DNA of 64,000 nt from Pseudomonas sp. B20(2017) (GCF_002113125.1 NZ_NEJP01000002.1:310001-374000); one strand, 5' to 3'; positions 36,497-45,777 are shown, numbered from the stretch's first letter. Made by a program: numbers and translations. Notes: generated by a model not told the origin, from the letters alone.

Positions 36497-37099
36497 ATGA
36501 TCCATCACGTAGTGGGACTTTTTACCCACCCCGATCAGGAATGGAAGGAAATCCGTGGCGACCAAGAGGAAAGCATCAGCCACATGTACCTGACGCACAC
36601 GCTGATTCTGGCGGCGATCCCCGCTGTTTCGGCCTTTATCGGCACCACTCAGGTCGGCTGGGTGATCGGCAACCGCGCACCGGTGATGCTCACCGTCGAA
36701 AGCGCGTTGTGGATGACGATCATGTCTTACCTGGCAATGCTCGGCGGGGTCGCGGTCATGGGTGCCTTCGTGCACTGGATGGCCCGCACCTATGACGCCA
36801 ACCCGAGCCTGGCCCGTTGCGTGGCATTTGCCACCTACACCGCGACACCGTTGTTCGTCGGCGGGCTGGCAGCGCTGTATCCGCACATGTGGCTGGGGAT
36901 GATCGTCGGCACGGCGGCCATCTGCTACACGGTGTACCTGCTGTATGTGGGGCTGCCGACCTTCATGAACATTCCGTCCGATGAGGGTTTCCTGTTTTCC
37001 AGCTCGGTGCTGGCGGTGGGTCTGGTGGTGCTGGTCGCCATCATGGCGTTTACCGTGATTGTCTGGGGACTGGGCGTGGGTCCCGTCTACACGAATTAG
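36497..37099 (+). CDS. Yip1-family membrane protein
   Basis: 200 residues from ATG 36497, with GAGAGGAG eight bases upstream. After an N-terminal amphipathic part (HHVVGLFTHPDQEWKEI) it has five membrane helices, including LILAAIPAVSAFIG, LWMTIMSYLAMLGGVAVMG, CVAFATYTATPLFVGGLA and AVGLVVLVAIMAFTVIVWGLG. The family is conserved in Gram-negative bacteria but without an assigned function. A 289-bp upstream gap separates it from divergent ttcA and contains a GGGCCA/TGGCCC hairpin at 36433-36447 and nothing else clear. Confidence 0.88.
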   Translation: MIHHVVGLFTHPDQEWKEIRGDQEESISHMYLTHTLILAAIPAVSAFIGTTQVGWVIGNRAPVMLTVESALWMTIMSYLAMLGGVAVMGAFVHWMARTYDANPSLARCVAFATYTATPLFVGGLAALYPHMWLGMIVGTAAICYTVYLLYVGLPTFMNIPSDEGFLFSSSVLAVGLVVLVAIMAFTVIVWGLGVGPVYTN

Positions 37100-37138
37100 C
37101 TGGCTGCAACGCCGAAAAGAACAAGATCCGCCAACACA

Positions 37139-37158
37139 GGCCGCCGCGAGGCGGCCTT
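37139..37158 (+). terminator. Hairpin after the Yip1 gene
   Basis: GGCCGCC-GCGA-GGCGGCC followed by TTCTC, 39 bases past the stop. GC-rich stem with a short T-run. Confidence 0.7.
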
Positions 37159-37256
37159 CTCATGCCTGAAAGAGACGTTGCGACCATTCGGCAGTCTGGC
37201 GATGCGCAAGACCGGACGGTTGCGGCATACTCCAAACCTCTGGAGATCCATCAAGC

Positions 37257-37751
37257 ATGCCCGAGCAACTCAATACCCGCGTCGAAGACTGTTTCCAACT
37301 CGCTGAATCCTTTTTCAAACGTCCCTTCAAACGCCCCGTGGTGAGCCTCAAGCTGCGCGGGCAAAAAGCCGGGGTCGCGCATCTGCACGAGAACCTGCTG
37401 CGCTTCAATCCGCAGCTGTACCGGGAAAACACCGAACATTTCCTCAAGCAGACCGTGGCCCACGAAGTCGCGCACCTGATCGCCCATCAACTGTTCGGCG
37501 ACCGCATCCAGCCCCATGGCGAGGAGTGGCAATTGATCATGCGCGGGGTCTATGAGTTGCCGCCGGACCGCTGCCATACCTATGAAGTCAAGCGCCGCAG
37601 CGTGACCCGTTACATCTATAAATGCCCGTGTGCGGATAGCGATTTTCCGTTTTCGGCGCAGCGTCACAGTCTGGTCCGGCAGGGGCGGCGGTATTTGTGC
37701 CGCAGATGCCGGAACACATTGGTGTTCAGTGGCGAGATGCGGGTCGAGTAA
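37257..37751 (+). CDS. SprT-family zinc metalloprotease-like protein
   Basis: 164 residues. The zinc-protease motif HEVAHLIAHQLFG (HExxH) lies in the middle, preceded by HENLLRFNPQLYREN. The C-terminal zinc ribbon is YKCPCADSDF with the later LCRRCRN. This layout matches SprT/Spartan-like proteases of bacteria, with an unknown substrate. The gene stands alone; a palindromic repeat starts eight bases after its stop. Confidence 0.92.
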   Translation: MPEQLNTRVEDCFQLAESFFKRPFKRPVVSLKLRGQKAGVAHLHENLLRFNPQLYRENTEHFLKQTVAHEVAHLIAHQLFGDRIQPHGEEWQLIMRGVYELPPDRCHTYEVKRRSVTRYIYKCPCADSDFPFSAQRHSLVRQGRRYLCRRCRNTLVFSGEMRVE

Positions 37752-37758
37752 GTCCCCA

Positions 37759-37863
37759 TCTCGTTCCCACGCTCTGCGTGGGAATGCCGCCATGGACGCT
37801 CCGCGTCCACTGTGACGCAGAGCGTCACGGGATACATTCCCACGCAGAGCGTGGGAATGATCC
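37759..37863. repeat. Palindromic intergenic repeat, copy 3
   Basis: CGTTCCCACGCTCTGCGTGG at the left and its inverse at the right, with GTGACGCAGAGCGTCAC inside. About 105 bp between convergent genes. Confidence 0.92.
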
Positions 37864-37882
37864 GCTAACTGGGAGCCGCGAG

Positions 37883-39064
37883 CTACGCGACGACTTTCGC
37901 GGCACGTAATTCGGCAATCCGCTCAGCACTCAACCCCAACTCCGCCAACACCTGATCCGTATGCTGCCCCAGCGCCGCGCCGACATGCCGCGGCGCCGGC
38001 AATGCTTCGGAGAACTTCAACGGGCAAGCGATCTGCGCCTGCGCCGAGCCATCCCCACGCGGCACCTGCGTCACCAGTTCCCGCGCCTGCAATTGCGGAT
38101 GCTGCACCGCTTCCCCCAGGTTCAACACCGGTTCGACGCAGGCATCGATCCCGGCGAACAGCTCGCACAGTTCGGCAAAATCATGCTTTTCGAACTCGAC
38201 CTTCAAGGCGTCCTTCAGCGCGCGTTGTTGCTCAGGCTTGGGTGACAAGCCCTGCGCCGCCAACTCAGGCCGGCCCAACGCCGCACACAGTTGCTGCATG
38301 AAGGCTGGCTCCAGACTGCCCACCGACATCCAGCGCCCGTCGCGGGAGCGGTAATAGTCGTAGAAGCTGCCGCCATTGAGCATCTGATCCTCCCAACCCG
38401 GCTCCTCGCCGCACGCCAGATACCCGGCACCGGCCATGGCGTTGAGGCTGAATGCACAGTCGGTCATGCTCACGTCCAGATGGGTGCCCTGCCCGGTCTG
38501 CTGGCGAGAAATTACCGCCGCTAACAGGCCGATCACCCCGTGCAGCGAGCCGCCCGCAACATCCGCCACCTGCATGCCCAGCGGCAACGGCCCGCTGTCG
38601 GCGCGCCCGGTGTAACTGGAGAGCCCGGCCAGGGCCAGATAGTTGATGTCGTGGCCGGCGCGATCCTTGTACGGCCCGGTCTGGCCGTAACCGGTGATCG
38701 ACAGATAAATCAGCTTCGGATTGATCGCCTTCAGCGCCTCGTAACCCAGCCCCAGCCGCTCCATCACACCGGGGCGAAACTGCTCCAGCACGATGTCGTA
38801 ATCCGCCAGTAACTGCTTCACCAGCTCAAGCGCTTCGGGCTGCTTAAGGTCCAGTGCCAGGCTGCGCTTGTTGCGGTTGAGATAGGCATGACTGGCCGAA
38901 ACGCCGTGATCGTGGGGCGGCAAGACCCGCACCAGGTCGAGGCGGGTCGGCGATTCGATGCGCAGCACGTCGGCGCCCATGTCCGCCAGCAGCAGCGAGG
39001 CGAACGGCCCCGGCAATAGGGTCGAGAAATCCAGAATCTTCAGTGAGGCCAACGGTGCAGACAT
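37883..39064 (-). CDS. CaiB/BaiF family CoA transferase
   Basis: 393 residues. Family elements: KILDFSTLLPGPFASLLLADMGADVLRIE, LYLNRNKRSLALDLKQPE in outline (NRNKRSLALDL), LSITGYGQTGPY, and the catalytic Asp region GMQVADVAGGSLHGVIG. Class III transferase moving CoA between carboxylic acids, with alpha-methylacyl-CoA racemase relatives; which activity applies is unknown. Monocistronic on its strand, with dctA upstream separated by a terminator. Confidence 0.92.
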   Translation of the reverse strand: MSAPLASLKILDFSTLLPGPFASLLLADMGADVLRIESPTRLDLVRVLPPHDHGVSASHAYLNRNKRSLALDLKQPEALELVKQLLADYDIVLEQFRPGVMERLGLGYEALKAINPKLIYLSITGYGQTGPYKDRAGHDINYLALAGLSSYTGRADSGPLPLGMQVADVAGGSLHGVIGLLAAVISRQQTGQGTHLDVSMTDCAFSLNAMAGAGYLACGEEPGWEDQMLNGGSFYDYYRSRDGRWMSVGSLEPAFMQQLCAALGRPELAAQGLSPKPEQQRALKDALKVEFEKHDFAELCELFAGIDACVEPVLNLGEAVQHPQLQARELVTQVPRGDGSAQAQIACPLKFSEALPAPRHVGAALGQHTDQVLAELGLSAERIAELRAAKVVA

Positions 39065-39170
39065 GGGCGATCTCCATCAACGATGCATGCAGCCTAGGCA
39101 GCCATCGGCGATGGGGCAATTACCGGATCCATCAGTTGCGCTGACCGTTGCGCTCATACAGCAGGCAAGA

Positions 39171-39194
39171 AAAAACCCGCCGAAGCGGGTTTTT
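39171..39194 (-). terminator. Terminator after dctA
   Basis: AAAAACCCGC-CGAA-GCGGGTTTTT, a 10-bp stem, 16 bases past the dctA stop, with T-runs on both strands. Confidence 0.93.
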
Positions 39195-39209
39195 CCATTC
39201 AAGCGATGC

Positions 39210-40544
39210 TTACTTCACATTGCTCGGGGTCGGGCCTTCGGCCACGCCCAGGTCATCTTCAGGCCGGGTATCGGCGATACCGCGACCGCCCGACGCCAGC
39301 TCGGCATCCAGCACGTCGGTGTCCAGTTCCTTGACCCACTTGGCCACAACGATGGTTGCAACGGCGTTGCCGACCAGGTTGGTCAAGGCACGGGCTTCGG
39401 ACATGAAGCGGTCGATACCCAGGATCAGCGCCAGACCGGCCACCGGCAGGTGACCTACCGCCGACAGGGTGGCCGCCAGTACGATGAAGCCAGAACCGGT
39501 CACACCGGCTGCGCCTTTGGAGGACAACAGCAACACCACCAGCAGAGTGATCTGGTGAGTGATGTCCATGTGGGTGTCGGTCGCCTGAGCGATGAACACG
39601 GCCGCCATGGTCAGGTAGATCGCGGTGCCGTCGAGGTTGAACGAGTAGCCGGTCGGGATCACCAGACCCACTACCGATTTCTTCGCGCCCAGACGCTCCA
39701 TCTTGATCAGCATGCGTGGCAGTACCGATTCCGACGAGGAAGTACCCAGCACGATCAGCAGTTCTTCACGGATGTAGCGGATCATCTTCAGCACGCTGAA
39801 GCCGTGCATGCGGGCGATACCGCCGAGCACGATCAGGATGAACGCCAGGCAGGTGATGTAGAAGCAGATCATCAGTTGACCCAGCTGCACCAGCGAGCCG
39901 ACGCCGTAGGCACCGATAGTGAACGCCATCGCACCGAAGGCACCGATCGGCGCGAGCTTCATGATCATGTTGATGATGTTGAACATCACGTGGGCGAAGC
40001 GATCGATGAAGTCCAGGATCGGCTTGCCGTAGGCGCCCAGGCGGTGCAGGGCAAAACCGAAGATCACCGAGAACATCAGCACTTGCAGGATGTCACCGGT
40101 GGCGAACGCGCCGACGATGGTGTTCGGGATTACGTTGAGCAGGAAGCCGACGACGCTCTGGTCAGCACCTTGTTGTACATAGGTCGCGACTTTCGAGGCG
40201 TCCAGCGTGCTGACATCGACGTGCATGCCGTTGCCCGGTTGCACGATGTTGACCACGATCAAGCCGACCAGCAGGGCGATGGTCGAAACGATCTCGAAGT
40301 ACAGGAGTGCATAACCGCCGGTCTTGCCAACCGATTTCATGCTTTGCATGCCGGCGATGCCGCTGACCACGGTGCAGAAGATGATCGGGGCGATGATCAT
40401 TTTGATCAGTTTGATGAACCCGTCACCCAGCGGTTTTACCGCCACGCCGAACTGCGGGTAATAGTGGCCGAGCGCGATACCGATACAAATTGCGACGATC
40501 ACCTGGAAATACAGGGATTTGTACAGTGGCTGACGAGTCGTCAT
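39210..40544 (-). CDS. dctA: C4-dicarboxylate:cation symporter DctA
   Basis: 444 residues from ATG 40544 (GAGGAA upstream). Sodium:dicarboxylate symporter family, with signature segments [35 protein letters not shown] (serine-rich loop) and [25 protein letters not shown]. It imports succinate, fumarate and malate across the inner membrane. A strong sigma-54 promoter lies 145 bases upstream, consistent with control by DctB/DctD, whose genes are not in the window. Confidence 0.97.
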   Translation of the reverse strand: MTTRQPLYKSLYFQVIVAICIGIALGHYYPQFGVAVKPLGDGFIKLIKMIIAPIIFCTVVSGIAGMQSMKSVGKTGGYALLYFEIVSTIALLVGLIVVNIVQPGNGMHVDVSTLDASKVATYVQQGADQSVVGFLLNVIPNTIVGAFATGDILQVLMFSVIFGFALHRLGAYGKPILDFIDRFAHVMFNIINMIMKLAPIGAFGAMAFTIGAYGVGSLVQLGQLMICFYITCLAFILIVLGGIARMHGFSVLKMIRYIREELLIVLGTSSSESVLPRMLIKMERLGAKKSVVGLVIPTGYSFNLDGTAIYLTMAAVFIAQATDTHMDITHQITLLVVLLLSSKGAAGVTGSGFIVLAATLSAVGHLPVAGLALILGIDRFMSEARALTNLVGNAVATIVVAKWVKELDTDVLDAELASGGRGIADTRPEDDLGVAEGPTPSNVK

Positions 40545-40688
40545 TGCAAAGTTCCTCAAGAGTCCCGCGTAGCAACATCCATCTGTTGAACGCGACACTT
40601 GAATTGCGAACCCTCCTGCACTGGAGGGATTTGTTGTGTCGAACGGCGCTTTCCGGACCGGCTCGGCGCACGCTTCTGTCGCTCTTAT

Positions 40689-40704
40689 CGCAAACGTCGT
40701 GCCA
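40689..40704 (-). promoter_or_regulatory. dctA: Sigma-54 promoter of dctA
   Basis: On the minus strand TGGCACGACGTTTGCG matches TGGCACG-N4-TTGC exactly, with GG/GC spacing of 10. It predicts a leader of about 130 nt, which includes a CCCTCC/GGAGGG hairpin at 40611-40628. The rest of the 352-bp gap between dctA and the AraC gene shows nothing else definite. Confidence 0.88.
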
Positions 40705-40896
40705 CTTTGGTGCAAATCGCTGCAAGCCTTTTGATATCAGGGGATGCGGGTATTTTTTTGTCACTAACCGGTTACTCGAGTGTGGCGGATTTCCGCCAAC
40801 TCACCCGACCTCGTCCTACAATTTGGCGGAAATCCGCCTTGTTACCGATCAAAGGCAGCCGCTACCATCGGTCGCCAGAGGAAGGATCTGCCGCCC

Positions 40897-41895
40897 ATGC
40901 GCGAACGCACCATCGCCAGTCACTTTGCCCGCGCCGCCCTCGGTGGCGCACGGCGCTCGGGTTACGACTATTCGGACCTGCTGCAGCAACTGGGCATCAG
41001 CCCCGAACTGCTCGACGAGCCGCGCGCGCGGATCGCCCCGGAGCAATTCACCCAACTGATCCAGAACCTGTGGCTGGCCCTGGACGACGAATACCTGGGC
41101 TTTGGCAATGCACCGAGCAAACCCGGCAGCTTCGCCATGATGTGCCACGCCATCATTCATTGCCGTAGCCTGGAGAAGGCTCTGCAACGCGGCTTATTGT
41201 TTTATAGCCTATTCCCCGAAGCCCCGCGTCTGACCCTGACCCATGAAGACGAATGGGTGCGCCTGAGCCTCGACGATGCGCAGTTATGGGACCCGGATCA
41301 CTTTCTCAGCGAGAGCCTGCTGGTGATCTGGCATCGCCTCGGCAGTTGGCTGATCGGCCAGCGGATTCGTCTGGAACAGGCGAGCTTCAGCTACCCGAAA
41401 CCGGCGCACGGGGCGGAATACGATCTGCTGTTTTCCTGCCCGCTGGAATTTTCGGCAACGCACAGCAGCCTGGTGTTTCACAGCCGCTATCTGCACATGC
41501 CGCTGTTGCAGGATGAACGCACCCTCAAGCATTTCCTCGAACGCTCCCCCGCCGACCTGCTGTCCCGCCCGGACGACGGCAACAGCCTGAGCAGCCGACT
41601 GCGACGCTTGCTCAGCCATGACAGCGCACGCTGGCCGGACCTCGAAGCGGTGGCCGCGCACCTGCACATCAGCCCGCAAACCCTGCGCCGGCATTTGCGC
41701 GAAGAAGGCACCAGCTTTCAGGAATTGAAGGATCAGTTGCGCCGGGACATCGCGATTTATCACCTGGGGCGAGCGGATCTGTCGTTGCAACAGATCGCCG
41801 AACAGCTCGGGTTCTCCGAGCCGTCGGCGTTTCATCGGGCGTTCAAGAAATGGACGGGGCTGACGCCGGGGGCGTATCGGGCGCAGGAGCAGTAG
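40897..41895 (+). CDS. AraC-family transcriptional regulator
   Basis: 332 residues from ATG 40897. The N-terminal part (YDYSDLLQQLGISPELLDEPRARIAPEQFTQL) belongs to the arabinose-binding-like domain of the OruR/ArgR-type subgroup. The C-terminal HTH pair is typical: LEAVAAHLHISPQTLRRHLREEGTSFQELKD and LQQIAEQLGFSEPSAFHRAFKKWTGLTPGAYR. Target unknown; the divergent dctA gene is a candidate but is already explained by sigma-54. Its stop lies four bases from the convergent phoQ stop, leaving no room for a terminator. Confidence 0.93.
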   Translation: MRERTIASHFARAALGGARRSGYDYSDLLQQLGISPELLDEPRARIAPEQFTQLIQNLWLALDDEYLGFGNAPSKPGSFAMMCHAIIHCRSLEKALQRGLLFYSLFPEAPRLTLTHEDEWVRLSLDDAQLWDPDHFLSESLLVIWHRLGSWLIGQRIRLEQASFSYPKPAHGAEYDLLFSCPLEFSATHSSLVFHSRYLHMPLLQDERTLKHFLERSPADLLSRPDDGNSLSSRLRRLLSHDSARWPDLEAVAAHLHISPQTLRRHLREEGTSFQELKDQLRRDIAIYHLGRADLSLQQIAEQLGFSEPSAFHRAFKKWTGLTPGAYRAQEQ

Positions 41896-41899
41896 GCCG

Positions 41900-43246
41900 T
41901 CACACCGCCGGAAAATGAATCCTGAACGCCGCCCCGCCCATCGGCGAGTCCCCTAGGGTCAATTTGGCGCTGTAGCTCTCGATGATGTCCTTGACTACCG
42001 CAAGCCCGATGCCCTGCCCCGGGTGCTGGCGATCCAGCCGTTCGCCACGCTCGAGAATGCGCGCACGCTGATCCGGTGGTACGCCGGGGCCGTCGTCTTC
42101 GATGCACAGTTCGCTTCCGGAATGGCTTTCGCGCACGCTGATACGCACTTCGCCCAGGCACAGGCGATAGGCGTTTTCCAGCAGATTGCCCATCATTTCC
42201 AGCAAGGCGCCCTGCTCGATCGGCACGTAGCAGTGCTCCGGCAGATCGAAGGCGACGCGTACGTGTTTGTCGCGGTAGACCTTGTCCAGTGTGTCGCACA
42301 GGCTTTGCAGCACCGGCCGCAGGCGAACCTGATGGCGCACCAGGCCACTTTTGCGCAGGCTGGCGCGTTGCAACTGGTAGCCGATCTGCTGGCTCATGCG
42401 TTCGATCTGGGTCTGCAGCACCCAGGCCTGATCGCGGTCTTCAGGACGCTGGGCCATGTCTTCGCTGACACCTTGCAACACCGCCAGCGGGGTTTTCAGG
42501 CTGTGGGCCAGATCGTCGAGGGAATCGCGGTAACGGCTGCGCTGTTGACGCTCGCTGTGCAGCAGGCGGTTGAGGGAACCGGTCAGGCGCAGCAGTTCGC
42601 GCGGGTGCTGTTCGCTGAGGCTTTCGAGGGTTCCGCCTTCGATTTCGTCGAGTTCCTGACTGAGCCGGCGCAAGGCTTTCAAGCCCCAGGTCAGGCCGAT
42701 CCACAGCAAGGCGAGCAGCACCAACAGCGCCGCACCAAAACCGAGGTAGAGATTTTCGCGCAGACCTTCGAGGGTGGTTTCGTATTCGCGCACCGGTTGC
42801 AGGGCCACGATACTGAAGGCCGCGCTCTTGCCGCCGAGCAGTTTGACTTCAACGTCGTAGACGAAGAATTCCTGACCGTTGGCCTCACGGATCCGCGCGA
42901 ACTCGTTGCCGAGGCCATCGTAGCGCGGCGTGTAGTTGATCTTCTCTTCCTGGGTGCCCTTCGAACGCCAGACCAGATGCCCTTCGCGGTCATAGATGTA
43001 ACCGAGCAGGCGATTGTCAGTAAGGTTGAAGCGCTCGTCGGGCAACTGTGCCGGCATCATCAAGCGGTTGTTTTCAACCCGCGCGGCGGAGATCAGCGTG
43101 GTGACGTCCGACGCCAGCCGCTGCTCGATCGAGTCCTGCAGCGCCAGGCTGAACGCGCCCTGCATCGCCGGGAGCAACGCGAGCATGAACAACACCGCCA
43201 GGGTGGTGGCGGCGAGCATCAACCGGACGCGAAGGGAACGGATCAA
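41900..43246 (-). CDS. phoQ: Two-component sensor kinase PhoQ
   Basis: 448 residues. Helix 1 covers about residues 9-31, then a periplasmic sensor region to about 170 (SAARVENNRLMMPAQLPDERFNLTDNRLLGYIYDREGHLVW), helix 2 (LGFGAALLVLLALLWIGLTWG) and HAMP. HisKA is DSLDDLAHSLKTPLAVLQGVSED, and HATPase has NLLENAYRLC, DDGPGVPPDQR and GIGLAVVKDI. PhoQ senses low magnesium and cationic peptides and phosphorylates PhoP. The ATG overlaps the phoP stop by four bases. The acidic stretch facing the membrane is weaker than in enteric PhoQ, as known for Pseudomonas. Confidence 0.94.
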   Translation of the reverse strand: MIRSLRVRLMLAATTLAVLFMLALLPAMQGAFSLALQDSIEQRLASDVTTLISAARVENNRLMMPAQLPDERFNLTDNRLLGYIYDREGHLVWRSKGTQEEKINYTPRYDGLGNEFARIREANGQEFFVYDVEVKLLGGKSAAFSIVALQPVREYETTLEGLRENLYLGFGAALLVLLALLWIGLTWGLKALRRLSQELDEIEGGTLESLSEQHPRELLRLTGSLNRLLHSERQQRSRYRDSLDDLAHSLKTPLAVLQGVSEDMAQRPEDRDQAWVLQTQIERMSQQIGYQLQRASLRKSGLVRHQVRLRPVLQSLCDTLDKVYRDKHVRVAFDLPEHCYVPIEQGALLEMMGNLLENAYRLCLGEVRISVRESHSGSELCIEDDGPGVPPDQRARILERGERLDRQHPGQGIGLAVVKDIIESYSAKLTLGDSPMGGAAFRIHFPAV

Positions 43247-43920
43247 GTGCAGCGCTCATTGAACAGATAGCCGAGGCCGCGCACGGTGTCGATCGGCTTG
43301 AACCCCGCCGGGCCTTCGAGCTTGCGGCGCAGACGGCCGACCAGCACTTCGATCACGTTCGGATCGCGCTCGTCGTCATCCGGGTACAACTGCTCCATCA
43401 ACCGATCCTTGGGCACCACTTGCTGGTGATGACGCATGAGGTATTCGAGGATCCGGTATTCGTAGGCGGTCAGTGCCAGCGGTTGCTCATCAAGGGTCGC
43501 CTGCTTGCGATTCAGATCCAGCAACAGCGGGCCGGCGATGATGGTCGACTGGGTGAAACCGCTGGAACGGCGCAGCAACGCATTGAGCCGCGCTTCGAGT
43601 TCTTCGAACTGGAACGGCTTGACCACGTAATCGTCGGCGCCGGCGGCCAGGCCTTCGACCTTGTCCTGCCAGTTGCCGCGCGCGGTGAGGATCAGGATCG
43701 GAAAGGTCTTGCCGCCCGAGCGCAACTGGCGGATCAGGTCGAGCCCGCCCATGCCCGGCAGGCCGAGGTCGATCACCGCCAGGTCAAAGTTGAATTGCCC
43801 GGTCTGGTACAACGCCTCTTCGGCGTTGGCCACGGACTCGACCACGTGACCGCTCTCCGTCAGGCGGGTTTGCAGGTGATGGCGCAACAGCGCTTCATCT
43901 TCGACGACCAACAGTTTCAT
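43243..43920 (-). CDS. phoP: Response regulator PhoP
   Basis: 225 residues from ATG 43920. Receiver: KLLVVEDEALLRHHLQTRL, Asp in LAVIDLGLPGMGGLDL, LTARGNWQDKVEGLAAGADDYVVKPFQ. Winged helix: LTAYEYRILEYLMRHHQQVVPKDRLMEQLYPDDDERDPNVIEVLVGRLRRKL and TVRGLGYLF. It activates oprH-phoP-phoQ and envelope-modification genes. The gene follows oprH, separated by a REPIN. Confidence 0.95.
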   Translation of the reverse strand: MKLLVVEDEALLRHHLQTRLTESGHVVESVANAEEALYQTGQFNFDLAVIDLGLPGMGGLDLIRQLRSGGKTFPILILTARGNWQDKVEGLAAGADDYVVKPFQFEELEARLNALLRRSSGFTQSTIIAGPLLLDLNRKQATLDEQPLALTAYEYRILEYLMRHHQQVVPKDRLMEQLYPDDDERDPNVIEVLVGRLRRKLEGPAGFKPIDTVRGLGYLFNERCT

Positions 43921-43958
43921 AACCTTCTCCCGGGTAAAACGAAATCTCCAGACAACCG

Positions 43959-44053
43959 CCTGCGGGAGCGGGCCTGCTCGCGAAGGCGATGTATCAGCCA
44001 ACATTGTTGTCGACTGACAGACCGCTTTCGCGAGCAAGCCCGCTCCCACAGGG
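43959..44053. repeat. REPIN between oprH and phoP
   Basis: TGCGGGAGCGGGCCTGCTCG at the left and CGAGCAAGCCCGCTCCCACA at the right flank about 55 bases. It lies inside the presumed oprH-phoP-phoQ transcript. Confidence 0.9.
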
Positions 44054-44071
44054 GCCAGAGCAAACCGCGCT

Positions 44072-44677
44072 TTAGAAAGCGTAGTTGGCCGACAGGTAAG
44101 TCTGGGCGCTGCTGGTCAAATCCAGCGAGCCTTGCTTGCTGCCGCCGCTCTCTTTCATCTCGGTGCTGGCGTTGCTGCGCAGATAACGGTAACCGAGTTC
44201 GACCGAGGTGTTCTGCGAGACTTGCTGCAGCACACCGAACTGGCCGCCGACGGCGTAACCGATGTCGCTGTCGCGGCTGTAGCCCGGCGAATCCTGAGTC
44301 AGCTTGGTCAGGCCCGCGGTCGCACCGCCGAACAGCTTGGTGCTGCCGCCCACCGGGTAGAACAGATCGTAGCTGCCCAGCAGGTTTTCCTGGCGCAGTT
44401 TAATGCCATTGTGCGAGCCGGACACGTTGTCGTAGGTGGCGTAGTAGCGACCCTGGCTATTTTGCTGACCCAGGCGCAGGCCGTAGGTGTTATTGCCGTC
44501 GATGGCCGCAGTGGCATCCGGGTGGCCGAGGTTGTCGTTCAGGGCGTTGGATTTTTTGATCTTGTCGCTGGTCTGGCCAAAGGTCAGGCCGGCGAAATTG
44601 GTGGTGGTGTCGGCATGGGCGGCGATGCTTGCGCTCATGACGGTGAAAGCCAGCAGCAGTTTGTTCAAACGAGTCAT
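44072..44677 (-). CDS. oprH: OprH-family outer membrane protein
   Basis: 201 residues with a signal peptide (NKLLLAFTVMSASIAAHAD). The mature protein has alternating beta-strands (YYATYDNVSGSHNGIKLRQENLLGSYDLFY, VELGYRYLRSN) and ends in the terminal Phe typical of outer-membrane barrels (YLSANYAF). Size and position upstream of phoP match OprH, an eight-stranded barrel that binds LPS and stabilises the outer membrane at low magnesium. A triple PhoP box lies about 65 bases upstream of the ATG. Confidence 0.88.
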   Translation of the reverse strand: MTRLNKLLLAFTVMSASIAAHADTTTNFAGLTFGQTSDKIKKSNALNDNLGHPDATAAIDGNNTYGLRLGQQNSQGRYYATYDNVSGSHNGIKLRQENLLGSYDLFYPVGGSTKLFGGATAGLTKLTQDSPGYSRDSDIGYAVGGQFGVLQQVSQNTSVELGYRYLRSNASTEMKESGGSKQGSLDLTSSAQTYLSANYAF

Positions 44678-44742
44678 TGAGTGTTCCTCAGTTGTGCTCT
44701 TCGGGTATGGCGCAAGGTTACTGGCCCTCCCCTGTACCGCCC

Positions 44743-44770
44743 CTGAACGCTCTCTGAACCTCGCCTGAAT
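44743..44770 (-). promoter_or_regulatory. oprH: Triple PhoP box upstream of oprH
   Basis: On the minus strand ATTCAG-GCGAG-GTTCAG-AGAGC-GTTCAG gives three hexamers at an exact 11-bp period. PhoP sites are direct repeats of GTTTA-like hexamers with 5-bp spacers; the last two hexamers match that spacing and the third extends it. The site lies between oprH and the divergent dienelactone hydrolase gene. Confidence 0.85.
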
Positions 44771-44817
44771 GAAATGAACTAGGCTGTTTTGACCCTTTAT
44801 TGTCAGGAGACCCGATC

Positions 44818-45609
44818 ATGCGCCTGCTATTAACCCTCGCCCTGCTCGTCTTCAGCGGCCTCAGCCAGGCTGCGATCAAGACCGAGGAAATCCCCTATCA
44901 GAGTGCCGACGGCACGAAGCTGATCGGTTACTACGCCTACGACGACGCGATCAAGGGCCCGCGCCCCGGCGTGGTGGTGGTGCATGAATGGTGGGGCCTG
45001 AACGACTACGCCAAGCGCCGCGCCCGGGATCTCGCCGGGCTTGGCTACAGCGCGCTGGCCATCGACATGTACGGTGAGGGCAAGAACACCGAGCACCCGA
45101 AAGATGCGATGGCGTTCATGCAGGCGGCTACGCAAAACGCTGATGCGGCCAGCAAGCGCTTTCAGGCCGGGCTGGATCTGTTGAAGAAACAGCCGCAGAC
45201 CGACAAGGATAAAGTCGCCGCCATCGGTTACTGCTTCGGCGGTGGCGTGGTGCTGAATGCGGCGCGTCAGGGTGTGCCGCTGGCCGGTGTGGTGAGTTTC
45301 CACGGTGCGCTGGCCACCAAGACCCCAGCCACGCCTGGCAGCGTGAAGGCGAAAGTCCTCGTCGAGCACGGCGCGCTGGACAGCATGGTCACCCCGGACA
45401 ACGTCGCGGCGTTCAAGTCGGAAATGGACAAGGCCGGCGCCGACTATCAATTCGTCAGCCTCGACGGCGCCAAGCACGGGTTCAGCAATCCCGACGCGGA
45501 TCGCCTGAGCCACGGCGATCACGGTGGCCCGGATATCGGCTACAACAAGGCTGCCGATGAAAAATCCTGGGCGGACATGCAGGCGTTCTTCAAGAAGATT
45601 TTCGGCTGA
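44818..45609 (+). CDS. Secreted dienelactone hydrolase family protein
   Basis: 263 residues from ATG 44818 with AGGAG eight bases upstream. It has a signal peptide (LLLTLALLVFSGLSQAAI), so it is probably periplasmic. The DLH fold shows VVVVHEWWGLNDYAKRRARDLAGLGYSALAIDMYGEGKN, nucleophile elbow GYCFGGGV with Cys, then VLVEHGALDSMV and a His in GAKHGFSNPDAD. The catalytic Cys-Asp-His triad is therefore intact. True substrate unknown. The gene diverges from oprH and shares the PhoP-box region. Confidence 0.92.
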   Translation: MRLLLTLALLVFSGLSQAAIKTEEIPYQSADGTKLIGYYAYDDAIKGPRPGVVVVHEWWGLNDYAKRRARDLAGLGYSALAIDMYGEGKNTEHPKDAMAFMQAATQNADAASKRFQAGLDLLKKQPQTDKDKVAAIGYCFGGGVVLNAARQGVPLAGVVSFHGALATKTPATPGSVKAKVLVEHGALDSMVTPDNVAAFKSEMDKAGADYQFVSLDGAKHGFSNPDADRLSHGDHGGPDIGYNKAADEKSWADMQAFFKKIFG

Positions 45610-45630
45610 ACCCGGTCGCCCTCAAACGCT

Positions 45631-45740
45631 GATCGTTCCCACGCTCTGCGTGGGAATGCATACAGTGACGCTCTGCGTCACCCGGCGAAGGGACGCGGAG
45701 CGTCCCGGGCGGCATTCCCACGCAGAGCGTGGGAACGATC
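45631..45740. repeat. Palindromic intergenic repeat, copy 4
   Basis: GATCGTTCCCACGCTCTGCG at the left and its exact inverse CGCAGAGCGTGGGAACGATC at the right; inner hairpins GTGACGCTCTGCGTCAC and GGGACGCGGAGCGTCCC. The most symmetrical copy. Confidence 0.95.
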
Positions 45741-45777
45741 ATGTCGGCACTATCCAGCCAGAAGACAACCCGGCAAA

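Noticed and set aside
41880..41905. Terminator between the AraC gene and phoQ
   Set aside because: Only four bases separate the two stops and no stem with T-run is present; transcripts probably overlap.
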